23,950 nucleotides of DNA from Parachlorella kessleri (taxonomy: Eukaryota > Chlorophyta > Trebouxiophyceae > Chlorellales > Chlorellaceae): positions 1 to 23,950 of the forward strand of contig BBXU01003055.1 of assembly GCA_001598975.1 (NCBI GenBank), read 5' to 3'. A program made the position numbers and the translations under genes. The notes beneath the pieces are model-generated. The model was not told where the DNA came from, did no database searches, and worked only from the letters and a program-made list of their open reading frames with translations. This document shows, piece by piece, positions 1 to 8,908 of this stretch. Position 1 is the first letter of the stretch. Every line of letters starts with the position of its first letter.

Positions 1-142
1 CCACACAGCCACATTCCTGGAGTTTCCCATAGATTGGCAAAGTCCACTCCGCTCCCTCGCCACCCCAAACCCCAGCCACCCAGCTTCAGCTCCCTGCCCT
101 GCCCACCCACTCCAGCGCCTCCGCTGTGCAGGTATTACCCAC

Positions 143-1043
143 CTCAAGCTCCAGCTGGTACCGCTGCCGCTCGCTCTCCCACTTGGCTTCGACCTGGTTC
201 TGCACCCACTTGCGCTCAAACTTGTCGCTGGTCTCGTCTCCCAGCGTGCGCACATGGTTGCCGGGCGGGTTGAAGTCGCGGCAGTTGGAGAAGGTTAGCC
301 GCACGTCGGCCAGGAAGCCGTACACGTCGGCGTACTTGCGCTTCTCCAGCTTTTCTGCAGCAGCACCAACAAGCAACTGCAGTGTCATGACTGTGCAGCA
401 CAGAGAGAGCTGGCAGCAGTGCCTGCCTCTCAAGGTAGCACCCGTCACCAGCCTGGGAACCTTTATGTAGCCGCAGGACCACCCCCCTCCTGGGCAACGT
501 CATGTTGCAACCCCACGGCCGAAGCACCTTGAGCATCACACACCACCAAAAGCACCTGGCAGTTTGGTGACAGGGGGGGCGCTGCCAAGCGACAAAGATA
601 CTGCCCCGCAGGCCAACAGGCACCCTGGAGGCAACACAGCTGCTCCCCGTGCATGCTGCAAAGGAGGGTAACGTACGTTTGATGGTGCCCAGGTCCATGG
701 GGCGCTTGATCACGTCGTAATACATAGGGGCGTAGTCTGTACGCACTGGCTCCCCAAAGTAGGACTTGACAGTGCTGTTCTTGAGCAGCTCCTGCATGAT
801 TTTCAGGCACCCCTGCCAGATGGCGTCCTTGCGACGGTGGTGCTCCACTTCCACCTCCTGGCGCCGTGCCTCAGGGGACAGGCCCCCGATCCGGGGAGGC
901 GGGGGCCCCGTGCGCTGCTTCTTTGCTATCTGCTGTATCTGCCGCAGCACGTCCGCCTTCTGCTGCCTGACCACCATGAGCTCCTCCTGCAGCTGCCGCT
1001 TCCTGGCCGCCCGCTGCTCGGCGGTCATGGGCAAGCCGTTCAT
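143..1043 (-). CDS. Bromodomain protein, GTE/BET-like, 5' part (runs off left edge)
   Basis: Two exons are visible on the minus strand: 1043-677 and 354-143. The first ends after ATC AAA C (donor GTACGT) and the second starts AA AAG after CTGCAG, so the joined codon is CAA and the frame holds. The protein starts MNGLPMTAEQRAARKRQLQE, a charged, Gln-rich stretch that looks like a coiled coil. A bromodomain follows: the ZA-loop signature YYDVIKRPMDLGTI, then FLADVRLTFSNCRDFNPPGN, whose FN Asn is the usual acetyl-lysine contact. Bromodomain proteins bind acetylated histone tails and recruit transcription factors in the nucleus. The last visible residues end at donor GTGGGT (142), and no convincing next acceptor lies in 1-142. 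A C-terminal NET domain, expected of plant GTE proteins, would be outside the window. Family is sure; subfamily is inferred. Confidence 0.85.
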
Positions 1044-1217
1044 GGTGCCTGGCTGTGCGGGGCCTGAAGCCCAGGCTGGAGCGGCCCTGAGGCCTGGCTG
1101 TGCTGGCCGAAGCTTCGGTGTGAGGGGCGGCTACGCTCTGCACCACGCCTGAGGCTCCCAAGATTGAATTCAAGGGCTATTGAAAGCGCTCGCGCTCCGA
1201 TGCGTGGGTTTCGTTGG

Positions 1218-1224
1218 TTATATA
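1218..1224 (-). promoter_or_regulatory. Possible TATA box of the bromodomain gene
   Basis: The minus strand reads TATATAA here, about 175 bp upstream of the bromodomain ATG at 1043. A start site about 30 bp downstream would give a 5' UTR of roughly 145 nt. This rests on motif and position only. Confidence 0.35.
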
Positions 1225-2114
1225 CGTTGGTCCCCTCAACGCGACAAGGGTAGCACTCAGCGGGCTCGGTGCAGGCTTGCACGGCGTGCCCCCGGGCCTC
1301 TCCCTGGCCATTCCTGGCCCCAACCCCCAACAGCCGAGAGCTTGCTGGGCGGGAACATGAAGTACGAAGATGTACAGATGCAAGGGGATGGGCTTCAGAA
1401 GTCTGGCTTTTCAACAATGGCAGGCAGTGAGTATTGAGGAGATGGAGGAACAAATAATTGTACTCCAGGCCGGGGTGCAGTTTTGCTCTGGGTCTTGCCT
1501 GGTGTCATGATCGGCGTACGTTCTCTTAAGTTGGTCTGCATAACAAGCACTGTTATCCTGCCTTCTGCCATTTCTTGTAGGGCAACAAGGTTTCTGATGG
1601 CGCAACGAACGTGCTTAGCACTCTGCTAGCTCTGTTGATATAAAGGGAAGGAAGGCAATTGGCAACGGCTATTGTCCGAACAGAAACATACTCAGTATTT
1701 CAACAGCTTGGTGCCGACTGGGTGGAGTCAGAAGTGCCTTCCCTTCAGCTTGGCCAACCAGAACTGTGTTGAATGTGGCAGGCTGCGAATAAAGAGATGT
1801 AGGGGAGGCACCACCGGCCTGGTTGACTTTTGATGCCTTTTCTCAAGCCTGTGTCGTGGCCTGTGTCTCAAAGTCCCAGCAGACCCAGCAGCCTACGCAC
1901 GGGCGCGGTCATGGGACAGGTCAGTTCGGAGAGTCGGAAGGATCCAAAGCCAAGAGAGAGGGCAGCAGGCCGCGTGCAAGGTCGTACCCTACTTGACATA
2001 ATTCATTTGCGTGTACTGATGACATGTTGCCCAAGGCGTGGTCGACTCGTGGCCTGTCTTCACTGGCTGTAGCACGCTCGGCTTTACGGCAGAGCCACTG
2101 AAATACGTGGAGAG
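1225..2114. other. Divergent intergenic region / kinase 5' UTR
   Basis: No coding exon could be supported between the bromodomain gene (minus) and the kinase gene (plus). Codon bias and splice signals are lacking. A TATAAAG sits at 1639-1645 on the plus strand and could be a kinase promoter element, but it would give a 5' UTR of about 450 nt holding an upstream ATG frame (from 1830, 80 codons). In-frame stop TAG at 2070-2072 limits the kinase start to the ATG at 2115. Confidence 0.4.
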
Positions 2115-5100
2115 ATGCGTGACAGACTAGAGACAGCTTTTCTGACCTATGCGGTCGTCTGTCATTTACTTCTCACGTGCCAGAGCGCTCATGGAGCACC
2201 ACCAGCAACTGCTCTCCCTGCACCGCCCACCGTTCTTACATTTCAAGGTACGAAGGGGACTTCAGTCTGCCATTGTTTGAAGCTTACGGCTGGCAACCAG
2301 TCTAGCCCTCCCACACGCCTGCCAGTTGAGCGGTCCAGTGACATATGCGTGGGTTAAGCACTCTGCAGAGGCCACAGGGAGCAGACTGCAAGATGCTGAA
2401 CTGCACCGCATGCGGACCCGCCTGCTCTTGCAAGCAGACTATGATGCGCAGTTGCCTACCTGCGAGATAGGTATTTGGAGAGATTGGGAGTTTCGCCACT
2501 GCTCCATTTACCTGTTGCAGCTTGGATGCTGGTATTAAAAACAACAGTGGTAGTGGCCATACTAGTAGTAATTCCTGGCACTTTGTTGTCCCACTCGTGG
2601 CAACCTCGCAGCGGCCTGGTTGGCAGGTGGCAGTACCTTGTTGGAATCTTTAGACTACTAGCTTGGGATGGCTTTGCACTGCGGTGTCAATCGGGGGAGT
2701 TGTACCACCATGCTGTTGTGTTGTTGGTGCAGACCTCAAGTACAGGGTCATGCAGCTTGAGCCTGAGGAGTTCACATCCCTCCTAACCATCACAAATAAC
2801 CGAGAGGTGTGCCACCCAGCCCGGCTTGTGCTATGCCATGCACCCGCCCAATAGTGCTCACAGGCTATGCAGGCCGCTAGCTGGGGTCGTGTTTTGTCAT
2901 CCCTACCCAATTTAGCCTAACTGACTGATTTGCATGGTCTCAAGATCTTCCCTCCTACCTGCGCTGCAGATGGATATGACACACTGGCAGGTGGGTCGAC
3001 CGTGCCATCTCTGCACCTGCACTCTCTTGTCTTCTTCGAGTGAAAGAGAGTCACAAACCTGGCGTCCGGAAGGAGCGAGGAGCACGCGTGAAGAGCCATG
3101 CTGTGGCTGCGAATGGGCGGTAAATCACTGTGCTGTCCTCGACTGCAGGTGGTCTGGCGGTATGCTGACTATGAACACCTGAGGCTGGGCAGCGCCCAGG
3201 GCGCCATTGTGCTCACAGCAGGGTCCCCGGCTGGGGGCCCGGTGAGGGTGGTGGATACCTACACCAGCGACGGCATCCCTTCTAGCGGCGGCTCCTACAC
3301 CTTCATGGCCACGACGAATCTCACGCAGCACCCCTCCTCCTGGGGACCCTGGATTGGGACTTTGTCCGCGGCCATCGGCAGCGTGAATGTCAATGGCCTG
3401 GCGTGCACTGAGGTGGTGCTGCCGGGAATGGAGCAGCTGGGCGACAAGTGCTGGCTTCCAGCGCCTGACACCTCCTCGGATGCTGCAAGGGAACCTGCAG
3501 ATGACGTTCAATCAGAGGTGCTTGAGGACGGCTGCAAGGCGGCCTTCTGCTGTGGGGTGGTGCTTCTTAACCCCAGTCAGTTCCCCCCGCCTCCACCCCC
3601 CCCAAGGGTGAGCGACAGCCCCAGCCTCCCAGCCGCCACCCCTCCCACTTCCCCGCCAGCGCCCGCCGACAGCGCTGTGCCCGCTGCGCCAGGGCAGGGG
3701 CAGCAGCAGGCGCTGCTGGTGCCGGACGACCTCACAGGCGGCATTAGCCACGCTGGCATGGTGGCAGCTCTGGCGGGCGTTCTGGGCGGTACCGCCGTCC
3801 TTGCCGTGGGTGTACTGCTGGCGTGGCGGGGGCTCCGCCACCGCCACCGGCTTGTCATGCACAAGCGGAGCTTCAGCATGGGGGCTAACGCACCCTCAAG
3901 CTCGCCAGCGGCAGCTGGGCCTTCAGCAAGTCTGCAGCAGCAGCCTCCAGGCCATGTAGGAACAGTGGTGAGCCTGGGTGGAGGTCTTGTCTACTCACCA
4001 CCTCTGGGGGGGTTCTGTCCCTCTGACAGGAAGGGACCAGGATGGCTGCATCCGCTCCAGCTCGCTGCAGGGGAAGGGGTGCTAGCCCTAGGCTGGTCGG
4101 CCAGTAACCGCCTTGTGTTGTTAGTGTAAAATCTGGTCAGGAAGCGCAGGGCTGAGCGAGCAGCTTACATGGTTGATACCGAGTCCCACTTCCTGCATGT
4201 CACCGACTCTCAGGCTGGCGCCGTAATACTGCAGCTGCTCAGGGCCAAAAGGTGTGTATACTTAACACTTTTTGGCTTCATGTTTTCGCTTGGATGCTGT
4301 AGGCAACTGTGCGGCTAGCAGCCGGACCGGACAAGAAGGCGGATCAACCCCCATGCCTTGCAAGGGAAGGGAGCGCAGGAGCGGCAGCTGCTGCGGTGCA
4401 TGACGCGCCCTCCCCTGACTGCGCCTGTGGTGCCTGTGTGGCTGCTGCCGGGCAGTCAGAGGCGGGCCTGGCCAGTCAAGTGGTGCTGGGAAAGGCCCTG
4501 GGGGCGGGGGCCTTCGGGCGAGTCTATGCAGGTGAGCCTGCTAAGATGCGGCTCCCTATCCCTATGCAAATGTGCTGCATTGGTGCAGTGTGCGGATGCT
4601 GTCCGGTGATGCAGCCTTCCTCATGTTAAGTTGCATCCGTGTTGCGTGCCTTGCGTACAGGCACGTGGGCCGGTCGACCCGTGGCAGTAAAGATGCTCCA
4701 GACAGCATGCCACGCGTCCAGCAGAGAGCTACACAGCTTCAAGTGGGTCTCCCATGCAGGCGTCAAGTGCCTTTCTGTGTGCAAGTTCAACGCGCCCCAG
4801 CCCTGTTGTGTTGTGGGGCTGGGGTGCGTTGATCTTACAATAAATATGCAAATTTTGCAATATGCGCTGTGAGTAAGAGACTGTGCTCCACTCCGCCCAC
4901 CTGCCCTGAGTTGCAAATTTTATTTGCTAGCCTTGCTTCCTGTTGCCCGCCCGATGCCTCATATTCCGCAGAGCAACAGCCCATGGCACTTACAGGTGCC
5001 TGACTCATTGTCATTGGTGCCTCAAGTGAGGGAGGCAAGCGTGCATGTGGCACGCTGCAGGCAGGAGGTGGCTGTGCTTTCTCAGCTGAGGCACCCACAC

Positions 5101-7307
5101 ATCGTGGCCTTCCTGGCAGCATGCACCGAGCCGCCCTCTATCTGCATCGTGGAGGAGCTGGTGGCTGGTGGCTCTCTACATGACCGCCTCCATGGCAGGC
5201 ACCCCCGGCGGCGGAAGGAGCGGCAGCACCAGCAGCAGCCACTGTCCTACACGCAGGTGGGGGCTGGGCCATAGGGCACTTGGCCCAGAGCTGCCCTGGT
5301 TGAGCGCCCAAGGTCGGCGGTAGGTCAACAATGCATGGTGTCGGGTAGGACGTTTTTTTTTTTTTTCTTTTGGGAAACCTGTCCCACGGCGACCTCCCGA
5401 GAGAGACGCTGTAGATAGGTGGAGGAGAACCAACTAGAGGCACAACATCTCTAGTTGACAACTAGGGTCGCAAACTCCCCCTTTGAAGCCAAGTACGAAG
5501 TTCAGGGTTGACCTAAAGTGGCCGGCTCTAGGTCCGGGGCGGCAGGGATCGAACCGGCGACCTTCAGTTCCCTAACCGAAGCAGTTTAACCTCATGCTCG
5601 GGTAGGACTTGCATCTAGGGAACTATGTGGAAGCTGTGGCGAGTAGAGCCAGCCTTGTGTGCCCGCCAGCCACGGGAGGTAAAAAGGCTACAGTTGTGCT
5701 TGTAACATGTCAACTGACTGTCCCGAGTCCAGCATCCAAGAGACACGCCCGTTAAGTAGGCTATTGTGGCGGTGCTAGCTACTCCGTCAGCTGCCGTCAT
5801 TGCTGCTTCACATGCCAAGCCTGAGTGCTAGGCCTCGCCTGTTAGATGGGCACATGTGTGTTGGACTAAGCTTGAACTAACAACTTGTCAATAACCCAGT
5901 GGTTTTGGCTTGCGCAGCCCCCAGTTTGGGCCTGGTCTTGGGTTTTACCCAGGGTTATCACTAACCCTGAAGGAGACGCTCCCACCGTCTGTGTGTGTGT
6001 CGCTGCAGGTCCTGCAGATTGCCATGGATGTGGCGAGCGCCATGGCCTACCTCCACCCCAAGGTGGTGCACCGCGACCTCAAGTCACAGGTGAGTGGGAC
6101 CCCTGCCTGCAGCTGCCTCCTTACAGGGAAGCATGCGCTGCCTTGCTTGTGGACAGCTGCCCATGACAGTAAGCCAGGTAAGCATTCCTCATGATCCCTT
6201 TGCAGAACGTCCTGCTCAGCAAGGATGGGCGGGCCAAGGTCTGCGACTTTGGCATTGCAAAGTTCAAGGACCGGACCTTCATCAGCACCGTCAACGGCCA
6301 GGGGACCCCTGCATACATGGCGCCGGAGATGTTTGATGGGCACCGGGTGACCGAGAAGGTATGAAGCACCACAACACCCTCGAGCAGCGCTTGAGCTCGC
6401 TTCCCTGCGCTGTGCAAGCCGCACAGGAAGGGAGCGCTCCAGGGCACCTACTCCTGTCATGGTTGGGTCATACTCCTTGGCTGCCACGGAGGGAACTGTT
6501 GTCATGACAAATGCCAGTGAATGGCAAGGTCGAGTCTAGGGACCCTTCCCTTTAGCCCGGATATGACTGCATCGTGTGGCGAGCCTTCCCCTATTGCCCC
6601 CACCAGGGCAGGGTGGCAGGGTGGTTGTGCCCCCCAACACCTTATTTTACCTTAGATCTTCTCCTTTCCTCTCAATGTGCTCGTCGCCATGGCTTCCTGC
6701 TCCCCAGGTGGATGTGTTCAGTTTTGGGGTGCTGCTGTGGGAGATGCTCACCGGCGAGCTGCCCTGGAGCCAGGTGCCCGCGCCCGTACAGGTGATGAGG
6801 TGCTTGCTGGCACCCTCTTGGCTCTGGAGGCCTTCCATCACACTCACCACCTTGGGGGGACGCATTGTTATTCACCTTCATCCATGGAGATTCTTTTGAG
6901 TCTTCAGACTGCTCTGGGTAGCTATGTGCTAGGAACCCGTGCTTCTGCACTCTGCCACGACTGGTTGTCTGCGCTATTGTTCACCGTTGAATTCGGGCCA
7001 AGCTAAAACGCCGCAAATTCGTTGGTTGACTTGCGGCTTTTGCCCGCTGCAGATAATCTACTATGTGGGCGTGTTACAGCACCGTCCGCCTATCCCGGCA
7101 GACTGCCCACCTGCCTTCCGTGGCCTGATTGAGCGCTGCTGGGCGGACAGCCCCTCAGCCCGCCCAGCCTTCCCTGAGATCCTGGAGATGCTGCATGCTG
7201 AGCACGCTGCGGTGCTGGCATCATCAGTACCAGCTGCAGCTGGAGGGAAGCCTGAGGGGGAGGGAGAGCAGCAGCCACAGCTTTTCCAGCAGCAGCAGCA
7301 GCAGTAG
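2115..7307 (+). CDS. Receptor-like TKL-type protein kinase with single membrane span
   Basis: Proposed exons: 2115-2247, 2733-2806, 2970-2990 (21 nt), 3149-3967, 4303-4531, 4661 to about 4742, 4996-5256 (start uncertain), 6009-6089, 6206-6358, 6708-6791, 7053-7307. The N-terminus has a hydrophobic signal peptide (LTYAVVCHLLLTCQSAHG). An unrecognised ectodomain with several Cys follows, then a poly-Pro stem (FPPPPPPPR), a membrane helix near 3756-3830 (GMVAALAGVLGGTAVLAVGV) and a basic stop-transfer (RGLRHRHR). Kinase motifs are complete: GAGAFGRVYAG loop, VAVKML lysine, RCRQEV helix-C glutamate, VVHRDLKSQN catalytic loop, CDFGIAK, TPAYMAPEM, DVFSFGVLLWEML, and a C-lobe ending RPAFPEIL. It should phosphorylate Ser/Thr in the cytosol in response to an outside signal. 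Weak points: the 3967/4303 and 4742/4996 junctions and the first exon. The tail stops at TAG 7305-7307 within a CAG run. Confidence 0.75.
4140..4256 (+). other. Possible extra or alternative exon of the kinase gene
   Basis: This stretch lies in the proposed intron before the kinase domain. It is open in one frame with strong C/G third-position bias (YMVDTESHFLHVTDSQAGAV), has AG acceptors on its left and ends at AAAAG|GTGTGT. Spliced to the 4302 acceptor it meets a stop at once. Spliced to the AG at 4474-4475 it would read RAK-SQVVLGKALG in frame, giving a shorter juxtamembrane region. It could be a real exon in place of the low-complexity 4303-4475 segment, an alternative exon, or chance. 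Confidence 0.35.
5341..5351. repeat. SINE target-site duplication, left copy
   Basis: TCGGGTAGGAC, identical over 11 bp to 5598-5608, directly next to the T run (A tail on the minus strand) of the SINE. Confidence 0.8.
5352..5597 (-). mobile_element. tRNA-derived SINE in kinase intron
   Basis: About 246 bp inside the 5257-6008 intron. Read on the minus strand, the head (about 5597-5530) looks like a tRNA: an A-box-like TGAGGTTAAACTGC, an anticodon-arm-like segment, and a clear RNA polymerase III B box GGTTCGATCCC (plus-strand 5545-5555). A unique body follows, then a short A-rich tail, seen as the T run at about 5353-5366. The whole is bounded by the perfect direct repeat TCGGGTAGGAC. Head, body, A tail and target-site duplication together define a SINE, which would move by borrowed LINE reverse transcriptase. 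The intact duplication suggests a recent insertion. The parent tRNA was not identified. Confidence 0.8.
5598..5608. repeat. SINE target-site duplication, right copy
   Basis: TCGGGTAGGAC, identical to 5341-5351, next to the tRNA-like head of the SINE. Confidence 0.8.
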
Positions 7308-7340
7308 CCACAGCTTTCCCAGCAGCAGCAGCAGCAGCAG
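7287..7340 (+). repeat. Two CAG tracts (poly-Gln) around an in-frame TAG
   Basis: CAG x6 at 7287-7304 is followed by TAG (7305-7307), a short CCACAGCTTTCC spacer and CAG x7 at 7320-7340. The unit before the first tract (CCACAGCTTTTC) nearly repeats the spacer, so the segment looks like a tandem duplication of a PQL(F/S)Q6-7 unit. A single C-to-T change in one CAG would create the TAG. Confidence 0.85.
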
Positions 7341-7631
7341 CACCCTGGAGAGGCCACAGAGCACGGCGGTGCTGCTTGTGCCGCGCCCAGCCAGGGAGCT
7401 GCAGTGGATGAGCAGCAGAGAGGCGAGCAGGCCGCGCAGCACACTCTAGGGGCATTGGAGGGCAGCAACAGCAGCAGCAGCAGCAGCAGCGTGGGGGGCA
7501 GCAGAGACATGAGCAGCTCCCTTGCATGGAGCCAGAACTCAGGGACGCAGGGTGGCAGCAGTGGTTCGAACCCCGCTCAGGAGGGCCAGCCGCTGGGTTT
7601 TGAAGCTGGAGCAGGAGCGGGAGGGTTGTAG
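7308..7631 (+). other. Open in-frame continuation of the kinase tail beyond TAG
   Basis: After the TAG at 7305-7307 the same frame stays open for 107 codons to a TAG at 7629-7631. It reads PQLSQQQQQQQHPGEAT, then an Ala/Gln-rich part, then a Ser/Gly-rich part (LEGSNSSSSSSSVGGS) ending GFEAGAGAGGL. The composition matches disordered C-terminal tails of algal kinases. It may be translated in other alleles or by readthrough, be a sequencing error site, or be 3' UTR that was once coding. Confidence 0.55.
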
Positions 7632-7972
7632 GGAGGGGAGACAAAGGGAGTGGCCACCGAGTCTTGAGTGGAGTCTTCCCCACGCATGAAGGTGAGTGTA
7701 ATGTTCTCTGAGCTTGACGTTGCTGGGCTGAGTGATTGTGACTCGGACTCCAGGCAGCTGGGTGTTTACCATTGCTGCTTCTGCCCATGCAGGGCTCACC
7801 AACCCAGCCAGGCTACCAGTCAGTCGAGCTCAGCCCTGCCGTGTGACCAGCGCTACTGGAACATGCAAAAACGGTTGCTACTCCTTCATGCATCATTCTT
7901 AATAGTTCAGACCCTTGTCATCTGGAAGTGGGTGCTGTCCCCATGCACGTTAGGGGTCTAGTCCATGCATTT

Positions 7973-7977
7973 TGTAA
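7973..7977 (+). terminator. Poly(A) signal TGTAA of the kinase gene
   Basis: TGTAA, the usual chlorophycean polyadenylation signal, lies about 340 nt after the second kinase stop (7631). No stronger copy was seen before it. Confidence 0.5.
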
Positions 7978-7989
7978 ACCAGGACTCTT

Positions 7990-8908
7990 GGGTGGTGATA
8001 CCCCAGTTCACGCATGCTACCTGTGCCCCCAAATGCAGGAGGGCAGAATCCCTGACTGAGTCTATTCTAGTCTAACAGCGTACCGCCACCTGACCATGCT
8101 GAGTCCCCCAAGGGGGGCCAACAAAAAGCCAGGATGTACTATGCCCACAAACCACAAGATCCAAGTACCAATTCTTAATGGCATGCACCACCCCGTCCGG
8201 ACGGGGAAACCAACAAAAAGCACAACCAAAGGTCTATCCTACCAAGCTTCTCCATGTGTCTCTCATAGCACAAGCACTCAGCCAATTGAAGGCAACCCGC
8301 GAGCTGCCCTCAGCGTTCGTTTTGTCCTGATGCTGCCGTCTGGCCCCACCCAAGTCCAGCTGCTTTAGATGCTCCTCATAGACCTGGGGTAGCAAAGGAT
8401 CCCTGACTGAAGTGAGCATTGCGGCCAAAGTTGGATGAAGAAATGAAACATGTAGTAAAGTGTTGCAAGATATGAACTACCTAAAATCCAAGATGTGGAA
8501 GACTGGCCTTCAGGCTTGCAAGGTTGAGGCCTGCCACGTCTCGAGGCGTGGGGAAGAGGTTTCTGCTTCAAGCTGAAGTTCACAGGAGGATTATGGCCGT
8601 GCACTGCAAGCCGAATAAGCTCCAACTCACCAAATCACCCATGTCGCGTGCCTATGACAGCCTGTAAGCCACTCGCCTTGTGTGCAAAGCGGATCGGTGG
8701 CAGCATTAAAAGGACACCCGGTACACCTTCCCGCCAGCTTCACGAGTAAGGGTGGTGTCGCGACATGTCGGGGCAGGCTTGGTTTAGCTACCCTGCAGCC
8801 AAGAATATCTCGCATTAGGCTAAGGTGCTCAGTCTGTGGGCCTGCTTTTGCGCGCTTCAGGTCTCCACACCTGTTCGTGATCCTGTGTGACCAGGCGCAC
8901 TCCTGAAC
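7990..8908. other. Intergenic region and NOL 5' region
   Basis: No supported gene. A frame at 8658-8878 is open and Ser/Arg-rich like a transit peptide but has no ATG after its upstream stop, so it is left out. An in-frame TGA 24-22 nt before 8909 fixes the earliest possible NOL start in that frame. No clear TATA box was found. Confidence 0.4.

Noticed and set aside
1830..2072. 80-codon ATG frame upstream of the kinase
   Set aside because: No codon bias, domain or splice support; at most a uORF if the transcript starts upstream.
3101..3148. Start of the ectodomain exon at its in-frame ATG (MLWLRMGGKS) as the true N-terminus
   Set aside because: A CTGCAG acceptor just before 3149 and the in-phase upstream exons with a signal peptide explain the gene better.
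7559..7575. GGTTCGAACCCC, a polymerase III B-box-like word
   Set aside because: It lies in the open kinase tail, with no A box, A tail or target duplication; likely chance.
7061..7788. Long Cys- and Leu-rich minus-strand frames opposite the kinase C-terminus
   Set aside because: They are antisense shadows of CAG/AGC repeats, with no domain or splice support.
8658..8878. Open Ser/Arg-rich frame resembling a transit peptide upstream of NOL
   Set aside because: It has no ATG after its upstream stop, and the exon at 8909-8996 joins the NOL core in perfect phase.
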